Assembly (NCBI GenBank): GCA_011799875.1
Contig: CM022303.1
Span: forward strand, 737,348,939-737,412,938
DNA length: 64,000 bases
DNA from: Thinopyrum elongatum
Taxonomy: Eukaryota; Streptophyta; Magnoliopsida; Poales; Poaceae
Reading direction: 5' to 3'
Each line of letters starts with the position of its first letter. Positions within the stretch are counted from its first letter, which is position 1. Below, one piece after another: positions 46,405 through 58,079 of this stretch. A program made the translations under genes and the position numbers. A model generated the notes under the pieces. The model saw only the letters and a list, made by a program, of their open reading frames with translations. It was not told the DNA's origin and did not search any database.

Positions 46405-49400
46405 TGTTGTACCCCGGCTCAGAGAACCGGTTTACCAGTGTTTCCAACCGAGAGATCAAGTCTTCTGGAAACACACAACAACTTGGAACAGAACATAGCT
46501 GAACTTTTATTGGTAATTGTTGAGTACAAGGTTATATATTACATGATCAACGAGGCCAAAAGCACATCTAGTGCTATGACAATATCTACATTATTTATCT
46601 AACATAACAGGGCCTCGGTATTACTGCGGAATACTACAGCGAAAGACTACTGCGTAGCGGAACACGATAGTAACTCCATCCACAGGGACACTGCTGAGGA
46701 CACATCCTAGTCATCACAACACGGACATTCGAGACCTCCGTCTCAGTCTTCTCCTGCATCTGGCATGATACGCTAGGTGAGTACTTTGAATGTACTCGCA
46801 AGCACAAGACAACCAAATATGCAGCAAATAATAGCATGGCAACCAACATGGTATGTCTTAACTGATTCACTTACTGATGATAACTTACTCATATCCGGGT
46901 TGTTTCACAAACCTCGGAGTACTCGATGCCAACGAGTACATCCGCTCATAAGACAAGTTCTTCCATCATTACTATGGTTAATACGGTTGATCACCTAGAG
47001 AGGTCTGGATGGGCTGTCCAATACCGTGGACGCGGCTATTCGAATAGATTTTACACTCTGCAGTGGTTGCGCACTTTACCCACACTATGGACCCGCCTGA
47101 CCCATGACTCTCCCATCGTACCATCGGCAATCATCCTCCCCTAGAGTCAAGCCCTGGGTGGCCCCATGTCACCTCGTGACACCTGCCATCGTCGTGGCCT
47201 AACTAAACTGTCCCAAATGGGGACGTCGGCACAAAACTCAACTTGGCTCACAGGGTTATCGCCGTCTGCCTGATCAGGGCAGCACGCACGCATAACCCTC
47301 CCTGTCTGGAGGTACTGGTGAAAGAGCACGGAGCCAGACCCAGTCAAGGCCATCCGATACGGGCAAATGTGGATGCATGGGTAAGCCCGGACAGGTGACT
47401 CTTGATCAACCAACTAAGTCTCTGTTAGCAATCAGGGTAATTCATCATATCAATTTAAGTTTTCAACAATAGGCATTTAAATACTTCACTTGAATTATCT
47501 GCGTAAATAAAATGCAGGAAATGAATATGAATTATGCAATCGTATGAAATGCTTCATAATATGGATGTCCTGGCTTGCCTTGATCAGTTGGGTTGTTCAG
47601 AAACTCCTAGTCTTCAAATCCACAAGAATCTCCTTCTGAAAATATTTTTAAATGGCAAAGGAAAATGTCACATAAAGCCTTTTTATTCACCAACAATTCT
47701 GTGAGTATTGGAAAAATTCCAAACTTGGTCAGAAAATAAAGAAGTTAAATATGAACAGAATGCACAAAGAATCAGGTCAATTGAACCTTTTAATAAAAAG
47801 TTATTACCAGTCAAAGTGGCTGGTCAACTCTGAAAAACAGAAAAACCCTGAACGGGCCACGTCGAAGGCGTAAAGGCCCAAAGGCGCCTTCACTTACCCC
47901 TTCGCGCGTGCGCTGCTGGGCCGCTGACAGGTGGGGCCCGTTCAGTTTAAAACAGATGGAGGTGGGAGAGAACAGAGGGAGACGGGGCTCCGGCGACGCT
48001 CACCGGCGATAGGGATGGCGGCGGAGCTGGGAGTTGATGGGGATCGATCGGGCACTCGAAGACGGTCCTCCCTGTACCCGTAGCTCCCCCGGAGATGGAT
48101 GGACGGTGCGGCGCCCTTCTTCTCCGGTGGATAAGCGCTACGGTGGTCGACGGAGGTGGCGATTCCGGCGACTATTCGCTCGGGCAGGAGGTCGAGGAGC
48201 ACCAGTGGAGTGCACTGAGCTCGATGGCGCAGTCGGACGAGGCTGGGGTGGGGTGGAGAGGGCTGGTGGTGGAGCTTAACTGGCGGCGGAACTCCGGCGG
48301 AGCTCGAGGCCAGAGGGCCTCTCGGCCTAGGCTTTTGCTTGGGGAGGCAATGGAGGATGGAGGGAGAGGGGTGAGGAGCTTAGTTAGGCCAGGCGGTGTT
48401 ATTTATAGGCGGAGGAGGTGCTCGGCGATCTCTTTGGATCGGCGGCGACGTGGCTACGCCACTGGATCAAGGACGGCGAGCTGGCCGTCGTGGCGTGGGG
48501 CGAAGCAACGGGAGCGAGCAGAGGCATTAAATGCGCGACGGGATAGCTCGGGGAGAAGAAGATGAGCGGCGCCGCCACTGTGGCCGCACGAGTGGCACAG
48601 TGCACGCGGTCGTGGCGGCCACCGAGGGCTTCTCCGGCGATGGCGAAGGATCTGGAGGGTCTAGGTGTCGCACGGGAAGGATGTCGGCATCTCGCTCTGA
48701 TGAGACCCAAGCTTGGCGCAGCACAGAGCGCGGCGACATGCATGCCATCGCCGTGCTGACCATGGTTCTTGCCACTAGGAGGCCACGCAAGCCTGGCAAA
48801 ACTTGTCTGGCACGTCGACCCTCGATCACTCACTTCACCTGCACCCATAGTTTGTCTTGGTTGGGTCTGAGATGAAGGGTAGCCTCAACAACAGTTCCTG
48901 ACAGAGAACTAGAGAGGGATCTGGAGAGGTGGAGAGCTAGGATGGAGCCAAAGAGATTGTCTGGAATGATCCTCGTTGGAAGGACTCCAAACTGGCCAAG
49001 TTTAAGTAGGTTTGGTTGAGATTTGAGGGTATTTCATGTGTAACCTCCAAATCTGGTCCAGAATGTGAATGTTGAGGTACTGCTCACTTTGTTGATCTCC
49101 TGAGGCTGAAAATTGGTGGAGGGAAGTCATTTCTAGGTGTCCTCATGCCACAAAAATTTCAGAATATTTGGACAAACCTAGCAGGTACTTCCTTCACAAA
49201 GGTTCAGACTGTCCAGGAACAAAACTGAATTATTTTGCAAAATATTAGAACTAGACCATGGAATACTTTTGGATATTGGGGCAAGATATATTGCAACGTA
49301 TTTTAGGGAATTATTTGAGAATTTTTTAGCCATCCAAACTATAGGTTGCTTCAGAAACCCATAGTGATGACCTAAATTCCCAAATAAAAGAAAAGAGTTA

Positions 49401-49595
49401 TTGGAAAAGATTTAAATTAGAGTTTGGGTCCTTGAGGTACTTGGCAGGGTTTTGGCAAGGTGATGAGGCTTTGGATTACTTGGAAAAGATTCAAAAGTGT
49501 CCAAGACCAAATGAAAAGGTTCAAAAACCATTCGAGTTTCAAATAAAACCAATAAAAGTTTGAAAAGAAAAAGTTGCCAAAATTAGGGTGTCACA
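46405..49595 (-). repeat. 5' LTR of the gypsy element (3191 bp)
   Basis: Minus-strand LTR starts TGTGACACCCTAATTTTGGC (49595) and ends ...GGGGTACAACA (46405). Aligns with 37418-40700; relative to it a segment near 47095 (about 70 bp) and one near 48690 are shorter. Confidence 0.92.
48400..48407 (-). promoter_or_regulatory. TATA box in gypsy 5' LTR
   Basis: Minus-strand TATAAATA in CGCCTATAAATAACACC, the likely promoter core driving the element. Confidence 0.65.
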
Positions 49596-50165
49596 TATCT
49601 TTTGCCCGAGGGGCTGTTCGAGGGTCCTCCCGAAGGGCTGTCCGAGTTTGAGGGTCATCCCGAAGGGCTGTCCATGACACCTTCCGGGGGACTGTCCGAC
49701 CGCCTCCCAGAGGGCTGTCCGGGGGACTCTTCGAGGGGCTGACAAGGGAGTACATCCTCGCAGTTGGGAGGTTGTAACACTAATGCATTCCAGGCATCCC
49801 AAACTTTCCAGAGGACGAGTAGCATCATGAAAGTGGCCAACGATGCAAGGAGCTCTGCTGGTGGTTGCATTGACGAAATGTTGGTGATGTTTGGGGAATC
49901 ATGCATGATGCTTGTGGTTGTGGCTCGCCAGACACAACGTGCGGTGGGGCACTGGAGAAATAGGTGCACACATGCCTCAGGTACCTGGAGACACAAAGGA
50001 AAGATCGCCAAGTCGAGTATGGTTTTCTTGTGGAGATTCTCACAAGTGTTTAAGCGGTCATTGTGCAGCAACCACCCAAAAATGTTCATCTTGTTGGGCA
50101 CACGAGAAGACCAGACCTGGGATAGTTGTGGATCGTCGATTCTGTTGTACACGTTACAAGCTAGC
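49596..50165 (-). mobile_element. LINE ORF2 fragment (zf-RVT) with GC-rich repeats
   Basis: Minus-strand frame 50152-49655 shows WSSRVPNKMNIFGWLLHNDR, LNTCENLHKKTILD, a C-x(n)-C pair and EACVHLFLQCPTARCVW, the reverse-transcriptase zinc-binding signature of plant L1 elements. The left end (49615-49745) has several degenerate GGGCTGTCCGAG repeats. No poly(A) or target duplication is seen; both ends look truncated. Confidence 0.75.
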
Positions 50166-51465
50166 TAGGACGTATTGACTGGATTCCTATCTATCTAAAC
50201 TAATACAATCTCCCTACACACGAACACCAAAGTTGACTCTACAATCTCCTAAAACACTAAGGTCCCTTGAAAGGGACCCTCCTGGTGAATTGGGCCAGTG
50301 GGCTGCATGGCACAGGCCGACATGTATGTGTCTGCGCCGGTGGTTTTGACTTTTGAGTCCGTTCGCATGTATTCGTGGCGGCAGGGTAAGCGTTGATGCG
50401 TACATGGCGGTGCCCCTCGGCTTTTCTTGTTGGGGCTGCATCCATTTGTTTTCACCTTCGGATTTGTGTCTGCACTGGTCGTTTCTTCCTCTCTTGCATT
50501 AGCCTCTTTTGGTGTTGCTCGCTTTGGAGGGAGGCCAAGGCGTAGTTTAGCTGGTGCGTTGTGTCGTCTGCCTTGTTTTTCTTCTCTGCGCTCTTCTCTC
50601 AGTACACCCGACAGAAAAACCGCACTGCAAGGCGCGCGTATCGCTCTAACGTGACCACGTAGAGCTAGCTCATGCAAACTCTAGCATCATATAGAACCTA
50701 ACTAGCCTTCCTAGCCACCTGCACCCACCACAGCTAACTAGCTAGGAACCGATCGACAGATGCTCCTGGATAAATGAAAAAAAAACTCATGCCTCAAGGC
50801 AATAAACTACACCTAGCAGCAAGCAAGTAGATCTCAAGGAAAGTAAACTGCGTAATCACATCCAAAGCAATCCGTTCTAAATTTTCCACACGTGGACATG
50901 CACGTAATATGTAGTGCTTAATTAATTTGGGTTTTGGTGATCCTATGCATCTTGAGATTCACTATCATCGGAAAAGGAAATATTCGGTCGTCACCCATGA
51001 CCAGAGGTAGTATCTTTCGACATACGGGTCAATCTTACAAATACTCATAACAAGTGCAACTAGTTGACCTGGACGAATCACGATGATCAGGGAAGAAAAC
51101 CTAACATTAACTAATGGACAATCAGATCCAAATCTGGGACAACCGCACTTCATAAACTGTATTCATTTATGTTGCTGCCACCATGCCACATACGTGGATG
51201 GATCAATCGGCCATATGCATGCAAAGCAAATTAGTAAGCAAGATCAGCAACCTCTTAGTCAATGTTGTTGCTTCAGGCAGTAGAGTCCTCCTCGTTTGCC
51301 CTACCAACACATCGACGTATTAGCGCCTAATGATGGCCATTGCTCAAGAAGCATGTCCATATGCAATCAAATACTGATGTATGTATGTTTGTATAAGCTA
51401 TCTTCATCGATCTACTTGTTAACAATACTACCTAGTTAATTACAATACCACGTAGTTAATTAATA
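50166..51465. other. Intergenic, no gene recognised
   Basis: Overlapping ORFs on both strands at 50214-50677 show no known domain and no splice signals. The remainder is AT-rich. Confidence 0.4.
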
Positions 51466-51560
51466 CTCCCTTCGATTAGGAAAAAAAGTGTCTCAGCTTT
51501 GAACTAAGGTTAGTTCAACCTTAGTTCAAGGCTGTGACACTTTTTTCAGATCGTAGGGAG
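51466..51560. mobile_element. Stowaway (mariner) MITE, 95 bp
   Basis: Termini CTCCCTTCGAT and (complement) CTCCCTACGAT with ~30-bp near-palindromic arms and TA on both sides (51464-51465, 51561-51562). Lies about 0.8 kb upstream of the BAHD gene TATA box. Confidence 0.9.
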
Positions 51561-51562
51561 TA

Positions 51563-52257
51563 GAAATTTTGACCTCTTGGAAGGTAAGAGACCATCAACA
51601 ATGTTGTAGGGCTAATATTTACTTTGATCTTTTACAAATAAAGAAGTAAATAATAATAGCATGGAAGCATGGTGCTACACAAGCAAACATATCGCATTGC
51701 CAATTGGCTTTTTCCTTTTTTTTTTGTTATTTTTGTTATGCCTACACTACATGACACAAATTCAAGAAACTCAGCTTAGCTTCTCCCGTATTTATAGTTC
51801 TAAGTTAGAGTTGATATAGTTACCCTAACTAGTACATTGGCCCACACCATGTCTAAAGTGTTGGCAATATCATCGGACTCTCCACTATATATGGAAGGGC
51901 TTGATGACAGTTAAAGCTGAATTGTTTACCAGAGGTTCCTTCTCAGCGGGCAATGGTCTCGACACGACATTTGAGGAAGATATATACGTGGCTAGGGATC
52001 CATCTGTTAACGAGCCTATATAATATCATGTGGGGAGAAGACGCTTTCGTTGCCTGCTAGGTGTTACGGACGTGTCCGTTGAATATCGAGTTTCAATGTG
52101 CACTTACTGGGGATAAGTGAATGGCATGTGGATGAACTTGTTGCAGCGTTCCATTGGAAGTTGCATACTTGCGGTATCTTGTCTTTTAAGCACATATACG
52201 TGGACCTCAGATAATCGTGCAACATGTGGCGAATGCTTTTGCAGCAAAGCTTAAGCC
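51563..52257. other. Upstream region of the BAHD gene
   Basis: No ORF of note. AT-rich, with T9 near 51718. Confidence 0.5.
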
Positions 52258-52264
52258 TATAAAT
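52258..52264 (+). promoter_or_regulatory. TATA box of the BAHD gene
   Basis: TATAAAT in GCCTATAAATTGAGG, 116 bases before the start codon; spacing allows a 5' UTR of about 85 bases. Confidence 0.7.
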
Positions 52265-52379
52265 TGAGGGCCCTTACGCCATATCCACATGACAAGCTGC
52301 CCTGTATCCATTACACTAGTAGAAGAACAAACCAGCTACTCACGTACGCACTACACTAGACACTCATTATTGAGCAAAT

Positions 52380-54419
52380 ATGGTGTCCTTTGTGGCACGT
52401 CGAAGAAAACCCGAGCTTGTGCTACCGGCGCGAGCGACCCCGCACGAGACTCTGGCTCTCTCTGACGTTGACGACGACATAGACCTGCGATTTCTGCAGC
52501 CTGCCATCGAGTTCTTTCGTGCTGTCGACGTCGATGTTGATGACCATGGGCTGGAGCGGCCTGGCACAGCCGCCAAGGTAGTCAAGGTGGCCCTCGCGGA
52601 GGCGCTGGTGCACTACTACCCGCTGGCAGGCCGTCTCCGGGAGGCTGCCGGGGGCAAGCTAGCTGTCGAGTGCACAGGGGAAGGTGTCGTGTTTGTGGAG
52701 GCGGAGGCGGACGTGTCCATGGATGAGCTCGGCAAGCCGTCGCCTCTGCCGCCATACCCATGCGTCGAAGAACTGCTGTGCGAGGTGGGCGACCCTAGGG
52801 TTGTTGTCGGAGTTCCCTTGTTCTTCATGCAGGTAGTTACCTAGCTAGCCTTCAACTCTTCACCTCATTATTCCACACTATTGTCTATCTATGTGTTAAA
52901 TTATTAAAACAGGAGGCAAACAAGTCACTATGTACATCCATGTAAACTAGTTGCCACGGTTGAGAAGTCTAAAATTACACAAATATTTATCATGTGCAAA
53001 CAACATTTTCTAAAAAGGTCACGTATGGACCCATTGGGCAACACATGGCCAATCAGATTCTACATGCATTATGTTAAAAAACGGATTCTACATGCATTAG
53101 TTATGTAATTATAAATTATATTTCCATAAGGACACGCACATGCATAAACTAAACTGCAAGGGTCTCCCAGAAAAAACAGGCATAAGTAACTCTATCCATT
53201 TCAATTGAACATATTAATATTGTCTTATGTTAAACTTTGTAAACTTTGACAGTTTTGCAACTTTTTGTCAGCATCTACAATACCAAATAAAACCATATTA
53301 GATTCATCATTGAATAACTTTCATATCATATATATTTGTTATTATAAATGTTAATTTACTTTATATATATTTGCTCAAATTTATAAAGTTTGTCTAAGGA
53401 TAATATGCAGAGTAAATCAAAACAGAGGAAGCCACCGCTCTACAACATTATTAGCATTTCTTATTTTCTGTATTAATTAATGTGAATAGGTAACCCAGCT
53501 GAGATGTGGAGGATTTGTGATTGGTCTTCACATATGCCACAACATCGCCGACGGCTATGGCACCACTCAATTCCTGAAATGCATTGCCGACTTGGCTCGT
53601 ACCGGGGGTGATGCCTCCCAAATCGTATCGCCGGTGTGGAATAGGGAGATCCTGACAGCACGTATCCCACGGCACATAAACCCAGAATTCGTGGGATTTC
53701 TCCAAAGATTAGGCAGCACGGGCGACGACATTATGTTGTCAACACCGCCGGAAGAAATGGTCATCCGCTTCTTCCTCTTCAACCCAGGAGACATCGCAGT
53801 GCTACGAAGCCACCATGCCCCCGCGCATCTTTCTCCACCAGCCACAAGCTTCGAGCTTCTGACCGTGGTCATGTGGCATTATCGCACGGTGGCGCTCGGC
53901 TATGAGCACCACCAGCGGGTGGGCTTAATGTTCTCTATGAATGTGTGCGGGAGTGGGAAGCGCCATGGGCTCGTGCCGCATGGGTTTTATGGCAACGCGC
54001 TATTCTACCCTGTGGCAGACACGACTGCCGGAGAGCTATGTGGCAACCCGCTTGGCTACACACTTGGACTCATCCGTGAGGCCAAGCACAACATGACAGA
54101 CGACAACATGGAGTCCATGGTGGATTTCATGGCGTCTCTACATGGGCGGCCACCACTCACCATTGACAAAATGTATGAGGTCTCTGACATGAAATGGATT
54201 GGACAAGAGGCACTGGACTTCCGATGGGCGAAGCGGGTCGGCGGCGGCTCACCCATGGTGGGGGACATCTCCTTCGACTCTGTGAGCTGCCACATGAGGT
54301 GTAGGAACGGCAAGGATCAGGACGTGATCGTGATAAACATGATATTGCCAGGACCTGCAATGGACAAGTTTGAGAAGGAGATTGCTGTTTGGGTGTGCAA
54401 TGGACAAGACGAAAACTAG
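52380..54419 (+). CDS. BAHD acyltransferase (benzyl-alcohol benzoyltransferase-like), two exons
   Basis: Exon 1 is 52380-52832, intron 52833-53489 (CAG|GTAGTT ... GAATAG|GTA, phase 0), exon 2 53490-54419; 460 aa, the usual BAHD length. BAHD enzymes move an acyl group from CoA to an alcohol or amine in the cytosol. The N-terminus ([25 protein letters not shown]...) and [27 protein letters not shown] resemble the clade holding benzyl alcohol O-benzoyltransferase and taxane acetyltransferases. Catalytic HxxxD is intact: H168-N-I-A-D172. The structural DFGWG motif reads DFRWA (394-398), an unusual change. The start was chosen for the TATA spacing and the conserved N-terminus. Substrate cannot be inferred. 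It appears intact and is the best candidate for a working host gene here. Confidence 0.9.
53190..53430. mobile_element. Degenerate Stowaway-type MITE in the BAHD intron
   Basis: Inverted arms carry AAACTTTGTAAACTTTGAC at the left and AAATTTATAAAGTTTGTC at the right, with central CATCTACAATACCAAAT and ATTATAAATGTTAAT, matching a common mariner MITE plan. The terminal CTCCCTCC repeats have decayed to CTCTATCC / ACAGAGGA. Confidence 0.65.
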
Positions 54420-54460
54420 TTGTGCAGCTCAACTCGATCAACCTCATACATCCCTGCTAA

Positions 54461-54556
54461 AATAAACCCTGGTGCGCAAGTGCTGAAATACCATGTTGTT
54501 TTGAGTGTGCAACTATTTACATAAGGTCGTCGTAAATTTGTGAACTTCTAAATAAA
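54461..54556 (+). terminator. Poly(A) signals of the BAHD gene
   Basis: AATAAA at 54461-54466 and again at 54551-54556, 42 and 132 bases after the stop codon. Confidence 0.5.
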
Positions 54557-55329
54557 GTGCCCCCTTGGAATAAAAAACTTTTAAAAAATGCAAGGTTGTT
54601 TGCATTAATTTGTACTTGCTTTTGGGCATCTCCAACTGCTTGTCTGCTAACCTTTTAAAAAAAATTGCTTTAAAGAAGTAAGGAAAGAAGTAGAGTGGTT
54701 TTTTGTGAGAGTTGATCAACTGATTTGGCACACCTGGAAGGAAACAAGTAGAGAGATGAGAGTAAATGGCAGTGAGTGAGTCCTGTATGTTCATTTGATT
54801 GTAGCAGTTGTTAGCATTAAGCGTGTCGTGGATATGTCATTGTAGTGTGTTTGCTGTCGGTATTTGGAGAAGAAGTGTCATACATGTCACATGTCTGCTT
54901 TTTTAACCCCCTGCGTGTTGGGTGAGTGTGCTGTGTGCAATTGCACAGTAATCATAGTCATTAGATTAGAGAGAACTTACCAAAAATAGTTAAGGGAGTT
55001 GCAGTACTATCACCTTTTTGTTAGGGCTGCATTAACAGTACTTCTTTTGGGCTAAACAAAATTCCACTCAACACCAATGCTCCAAACCACTTATTTGAGA
55101 AAAACCTGCAGAGTAGGGATTAAACATAGCGAGTTTAAGCACTTCATAGGGGTGTATATAACCAACCAATGGACACATCATTTATTCTAAATCTCCTCCA
55201 AAGTAAAGAAACATACTTCCTGTTGCAATCTGCGCAGTCAGATAAGTCAACAGTTGATATCTGCCATGCCAAATGTGCAGCGGCAGCTGTCAGAAGAGGG
55301 TAGTAGGGCCGTGCTGTCAAACATGGTTA
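54557..55329. other. Intergenic, no gene recognised
   Basis: AT-rich; contains GGGCATCTCCAAC at 54625-54637, a motif that starts some grass repeats, but I cannot find a matching second end. Confidence 0.4.
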
Positions 55330-56016
55330 AAGCATGCAGTCATCAATATGATGAATGTCAAAAAAAAAAAATTACTATTCATAAAACATGACGCTCTGAG
55401 TGATGAGCACCAACCAAGTTCGGCATTGTAGCCACTGAGCGCTAAGCTGCCAATCGATGCAGCACCGAATGCACTGATCCATTGCTTGGTCGAATCCCCA
55501 AACCTCAATGCTGTGGACTTGACGCCTACTTTGAGGTCATCTTCTTTGTCCTGACATGTATTGGGATAGGACCATTTCCTTCCGGACCCTGCGATCTTGC
55601 ATGAACTCGAAATTTTGCACACTGACTAAACCACCCATCAATTAAATTTCTGTTCTTTCACGTAGCAAATCTGAAAAATTGAGCTCGGGATGCTCTCTAC
55701 TACAGTAGTCCCCTGGTGAGTCGATCTATGCAATGGTGATGAGAGTTGTCGGTACAAGTAGCAAGCATACCACGTGCAGGGCCAGGCGAGGAGCCAGGTG
55801 CCGGTGGGCTTGGCGAGACGGCCGAGCAACGCGTACGGGCGCGCCGCCACGGGGAGCCACCAACTTTCGACCAAGCAGCCGAGGCGGAGGGTGGGTGTAG
55901 CCATGGGCTGCGGCGGCTTAGGGTGATGAGGTGGCGCCGGGAGAGGAGATGGTTGTGGGAGGAAGGGGAGATGGCAGGGACAGGGAGATGGCGATGGCGC
56001 GGAGCAGAGCCATGGA
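55330..56016 (-). pseudogene. 4-hydroxybenzoate polyprenyltransferase (COQ2/PPT1-like) pseudogene
   Basis: The minus strand shows a start MALLRAIAISLSLPSPLP (56016) like a mitochondrial targeting region, a frameshift/stop near 55920, then WLPVAARPYALLGRLAKPTG and TWLLAWPCTW (first membrane segment of this UbiA family) followed by a donor-like GTATGC. After ~170 bases of non-matching sequence comes QDKEDDLKVGVKSTALRFGD and STKQWISAFGAASIGSLALS, a later exon holding the second Asp-rich motif region (QDKEDD). The exons with the first NDxxDxxxD motif and the C-terminus are absent. COQ2 attaches the prenyl tail to 4-hydroxybenzoate in ubiquinone synthesis. This copy is a genomic-type fragment, not a processed cDNA. 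Confidence 0.75.
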
Positions 56017-56110
56017 CTTTTTTTTTAGGGGACAGCAGAGCCATGGATCGAAGCTCAAGCTGATGGGCTTGTTAGTTTGGGCTTTGGGCTTGACGATGCT
56101 TCTCTCCATT

Positions 56111-56798
56111 AATTAGGCTATCGCGCAGGTGGGCTGTAATGTTAAGTTGTTGCAAGCTCTCCTAAAATCTAATCTGCCTAAAATAAAAGTCTAAAATCTA
56201 ATTGTTCTAAAAGTATTCTAAAATCAAAAAATCAAGATATAATCTAAAAATATTGATAATAATCATTATTATTATTACCATTACTTTATTTTTTGCAAAC
56301 TTCTTTTTTCAGTGTTATTCAATCATAAAACAATAAATATTCGACGGGTTTCAGTAGCCCTGAATTGAACCCGCGCGCTTATATGGAGGAAACAAATTGT
56401 GCTGACCAATGGCAGAGCACTATCATATTTTGACGGTTATTTGTTTTTAATTTAATATTCATTTGAACCTTTTGGGTGAAAAACCATCCCAATGTTTTTT
56501 GGAAACCGGTTTTCCTGGCCCCTTCAGAAAAAATGGAAGTGACAAAAAAAACATTGATTAGGATGCAATGTGTTGAGTACGTCTTATAATTGTACTGCTT
56601 TAATTACCTTTTTAAAGCTTTTGACGTAGTGTTCGGCATTGTGTTGCCCAAGGTTGTGTTATCGGATGTTTAGATGTCATTTAGGCTGCAGAATCCTTTA
56701 TCACTACGATCGAGGGAAACAAGAACACTGACGATAAATCTGATTAGGACACATTTTCCTTGGAACAGTCAGATCATCTCTCTCTCAACAGGCCCTCG
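56111..56798. other. Intergenic, no gene recognised
   Basis: AT-rich with TCTAAAATCTAAT-type short repeats at 56160-56260. CCTGAATTGAACCCGCG (56365-56381) is tRNA-like only superficially. Confidence 0.4.
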
Positions 56799-56835
56799 CC
56801 CCCCCCCCCCCCCCCCCCCCCCCACACACACACCA
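56799..56835. repeat. Poly-C run (25) followed by (CA)n
   Basis: C25 at 56799-56823 followed by ACACACACACACC. Confidence 0.95.
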
Positions 56836-57059
56836 CAATAAATGGACAAACAAACGAATCGATACAAAGTGTGACAAAATGCTCATACCAGCAGCTCAAA
56901 ACAAAAAAAAAACGGTATTGGAGTGATGCACAAGTGCCACTAACCCAAAACCGAGCATAAAAGCAAGAGGCGCCACACGTAAAACCTAAACTACTAACAT
57001 GACAGAAAAACTTGGCCTCGTCGAGAAATCATCGGACTCTGTAGCATCGAACACATGAA

Positions 57060-58079
57060 GCCATCTCCGGATGGGGGCGGTGTTGGATGCGTGGAAAGAT
57101 AAACATCAAACTTATCGCTAGTCAAGCCTTTGGACTAGCTCATGTCTTGTTGATGATCCTGTTTTATGATCACAGAAATGTTAGCGTAACAGGGATCCCG
57201 GCAATAATGAAGACATATTGTTAGTGTAACAATGATGTTGGATAAACTTAAATTATGAAATACTAAGAATTACGTCATCGATATGTTGTCGGTATTTTCT
57301 TATAAAGTGTCAATGTTTACTTATGTGTTACGTCCTTAAACCATGAGAATATTGTAAACCCGATGCGTGAAGGATGCTTTGGGTTACTAAACGAACAGAG
57401 TGATTATAAAGTCACTTTCGGGTATACCACGTTAGTGTTTGAATGGATCCTGCTACCTCTCTCTCTTCTCGAACCATAGTGGACTACTATTTATTATTTT
57501 ATCACTGGATCATTTATTTCTCTTGAAAGTTGAAAGAGGGTTTACACATGTGCTGTAGCAAAATCTCTGCATAAGTGGGAAAATGGCCACTTTAAGATTA
57601 CCACCAGGGAAGGTCCCTTTAGTATCCCGAAACATTCTTAGCAACACTCGGACAAGTGGGACAACCAAGTAAGAGTACTTATTTGTATGAGTTATGTGAA
57701 TTTTGCATGAATTGGCACACCTTGCCTTCAGCCCCCATCTTCGAGAGGATGCTAAGGGGATCTCCCCATCATTGGGAGCCGCCCTTCAAAGGCATGTCTT
57801 ATCAATGTGGACATTGTGCCCCGGTTTTTAAGGGATATCACAACAAGTTGATTACCAATGCGCGTATAATGACCCGATGCGTTGGAAACAAGCAATGTAT
57901 TCGGTGCGGCAAGGGTACTCTTGGTCTTTTACTGACCTATTAAGGCAAGGGGGGCAGTATCATTTCCCCATGCTTCTATCCCTTGCTCCATTGCTCAAAG
58001 CCTACCAGAGCTCCAGCTCCCTCAGATCTATCCCAAACAAAAAAAATCTCTCCTTCCCAAACAAAATTCTCCATTTGCG
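57060..58079 (+). repeat. Probable degenerate LTR upstream of a gypsy-type gag fragment
   Basis: Segments such as AACCCGATGCGTGAAGGATG and TTTGGGTTACTAAACGAA are LTR-like, and the stretch abuts a gag start at 58080. I cannot define both ends, a second LTR or a primer-binding site. Confidence 0.4.

Larger units (their letters stand above)
37418..49595 (-). mobile_element. Ty3/gypsy LTR retrotransposon with chromodomain-like tail, 12.2 kb
   Basis: Minus-strand element, 5' LTR at 46405-49595 and 3' LTR at 37418-40700. In transcription order it has the primer-binding site, an extra ORF, gag with a CCHC knuckle, protease, RT, RNase H, integrase, chromodomain-like tail and polypurine tract. Pol order PR-RT-RH-INT and the C-terminal chromodomain place it in the chromovirus (Tekay-like) branch. 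Flanking pentamers are GATCT (37413-37417) and TATCT (49596-49600), one mismatch. All coding regions are disrupted. Confidence 0.93.

Noticed and set aside
50249..50677. 142-codon minus-strand ORF
   Set aside because: Overlapping ORFs in other frames, no domain, repetitive-looking content.
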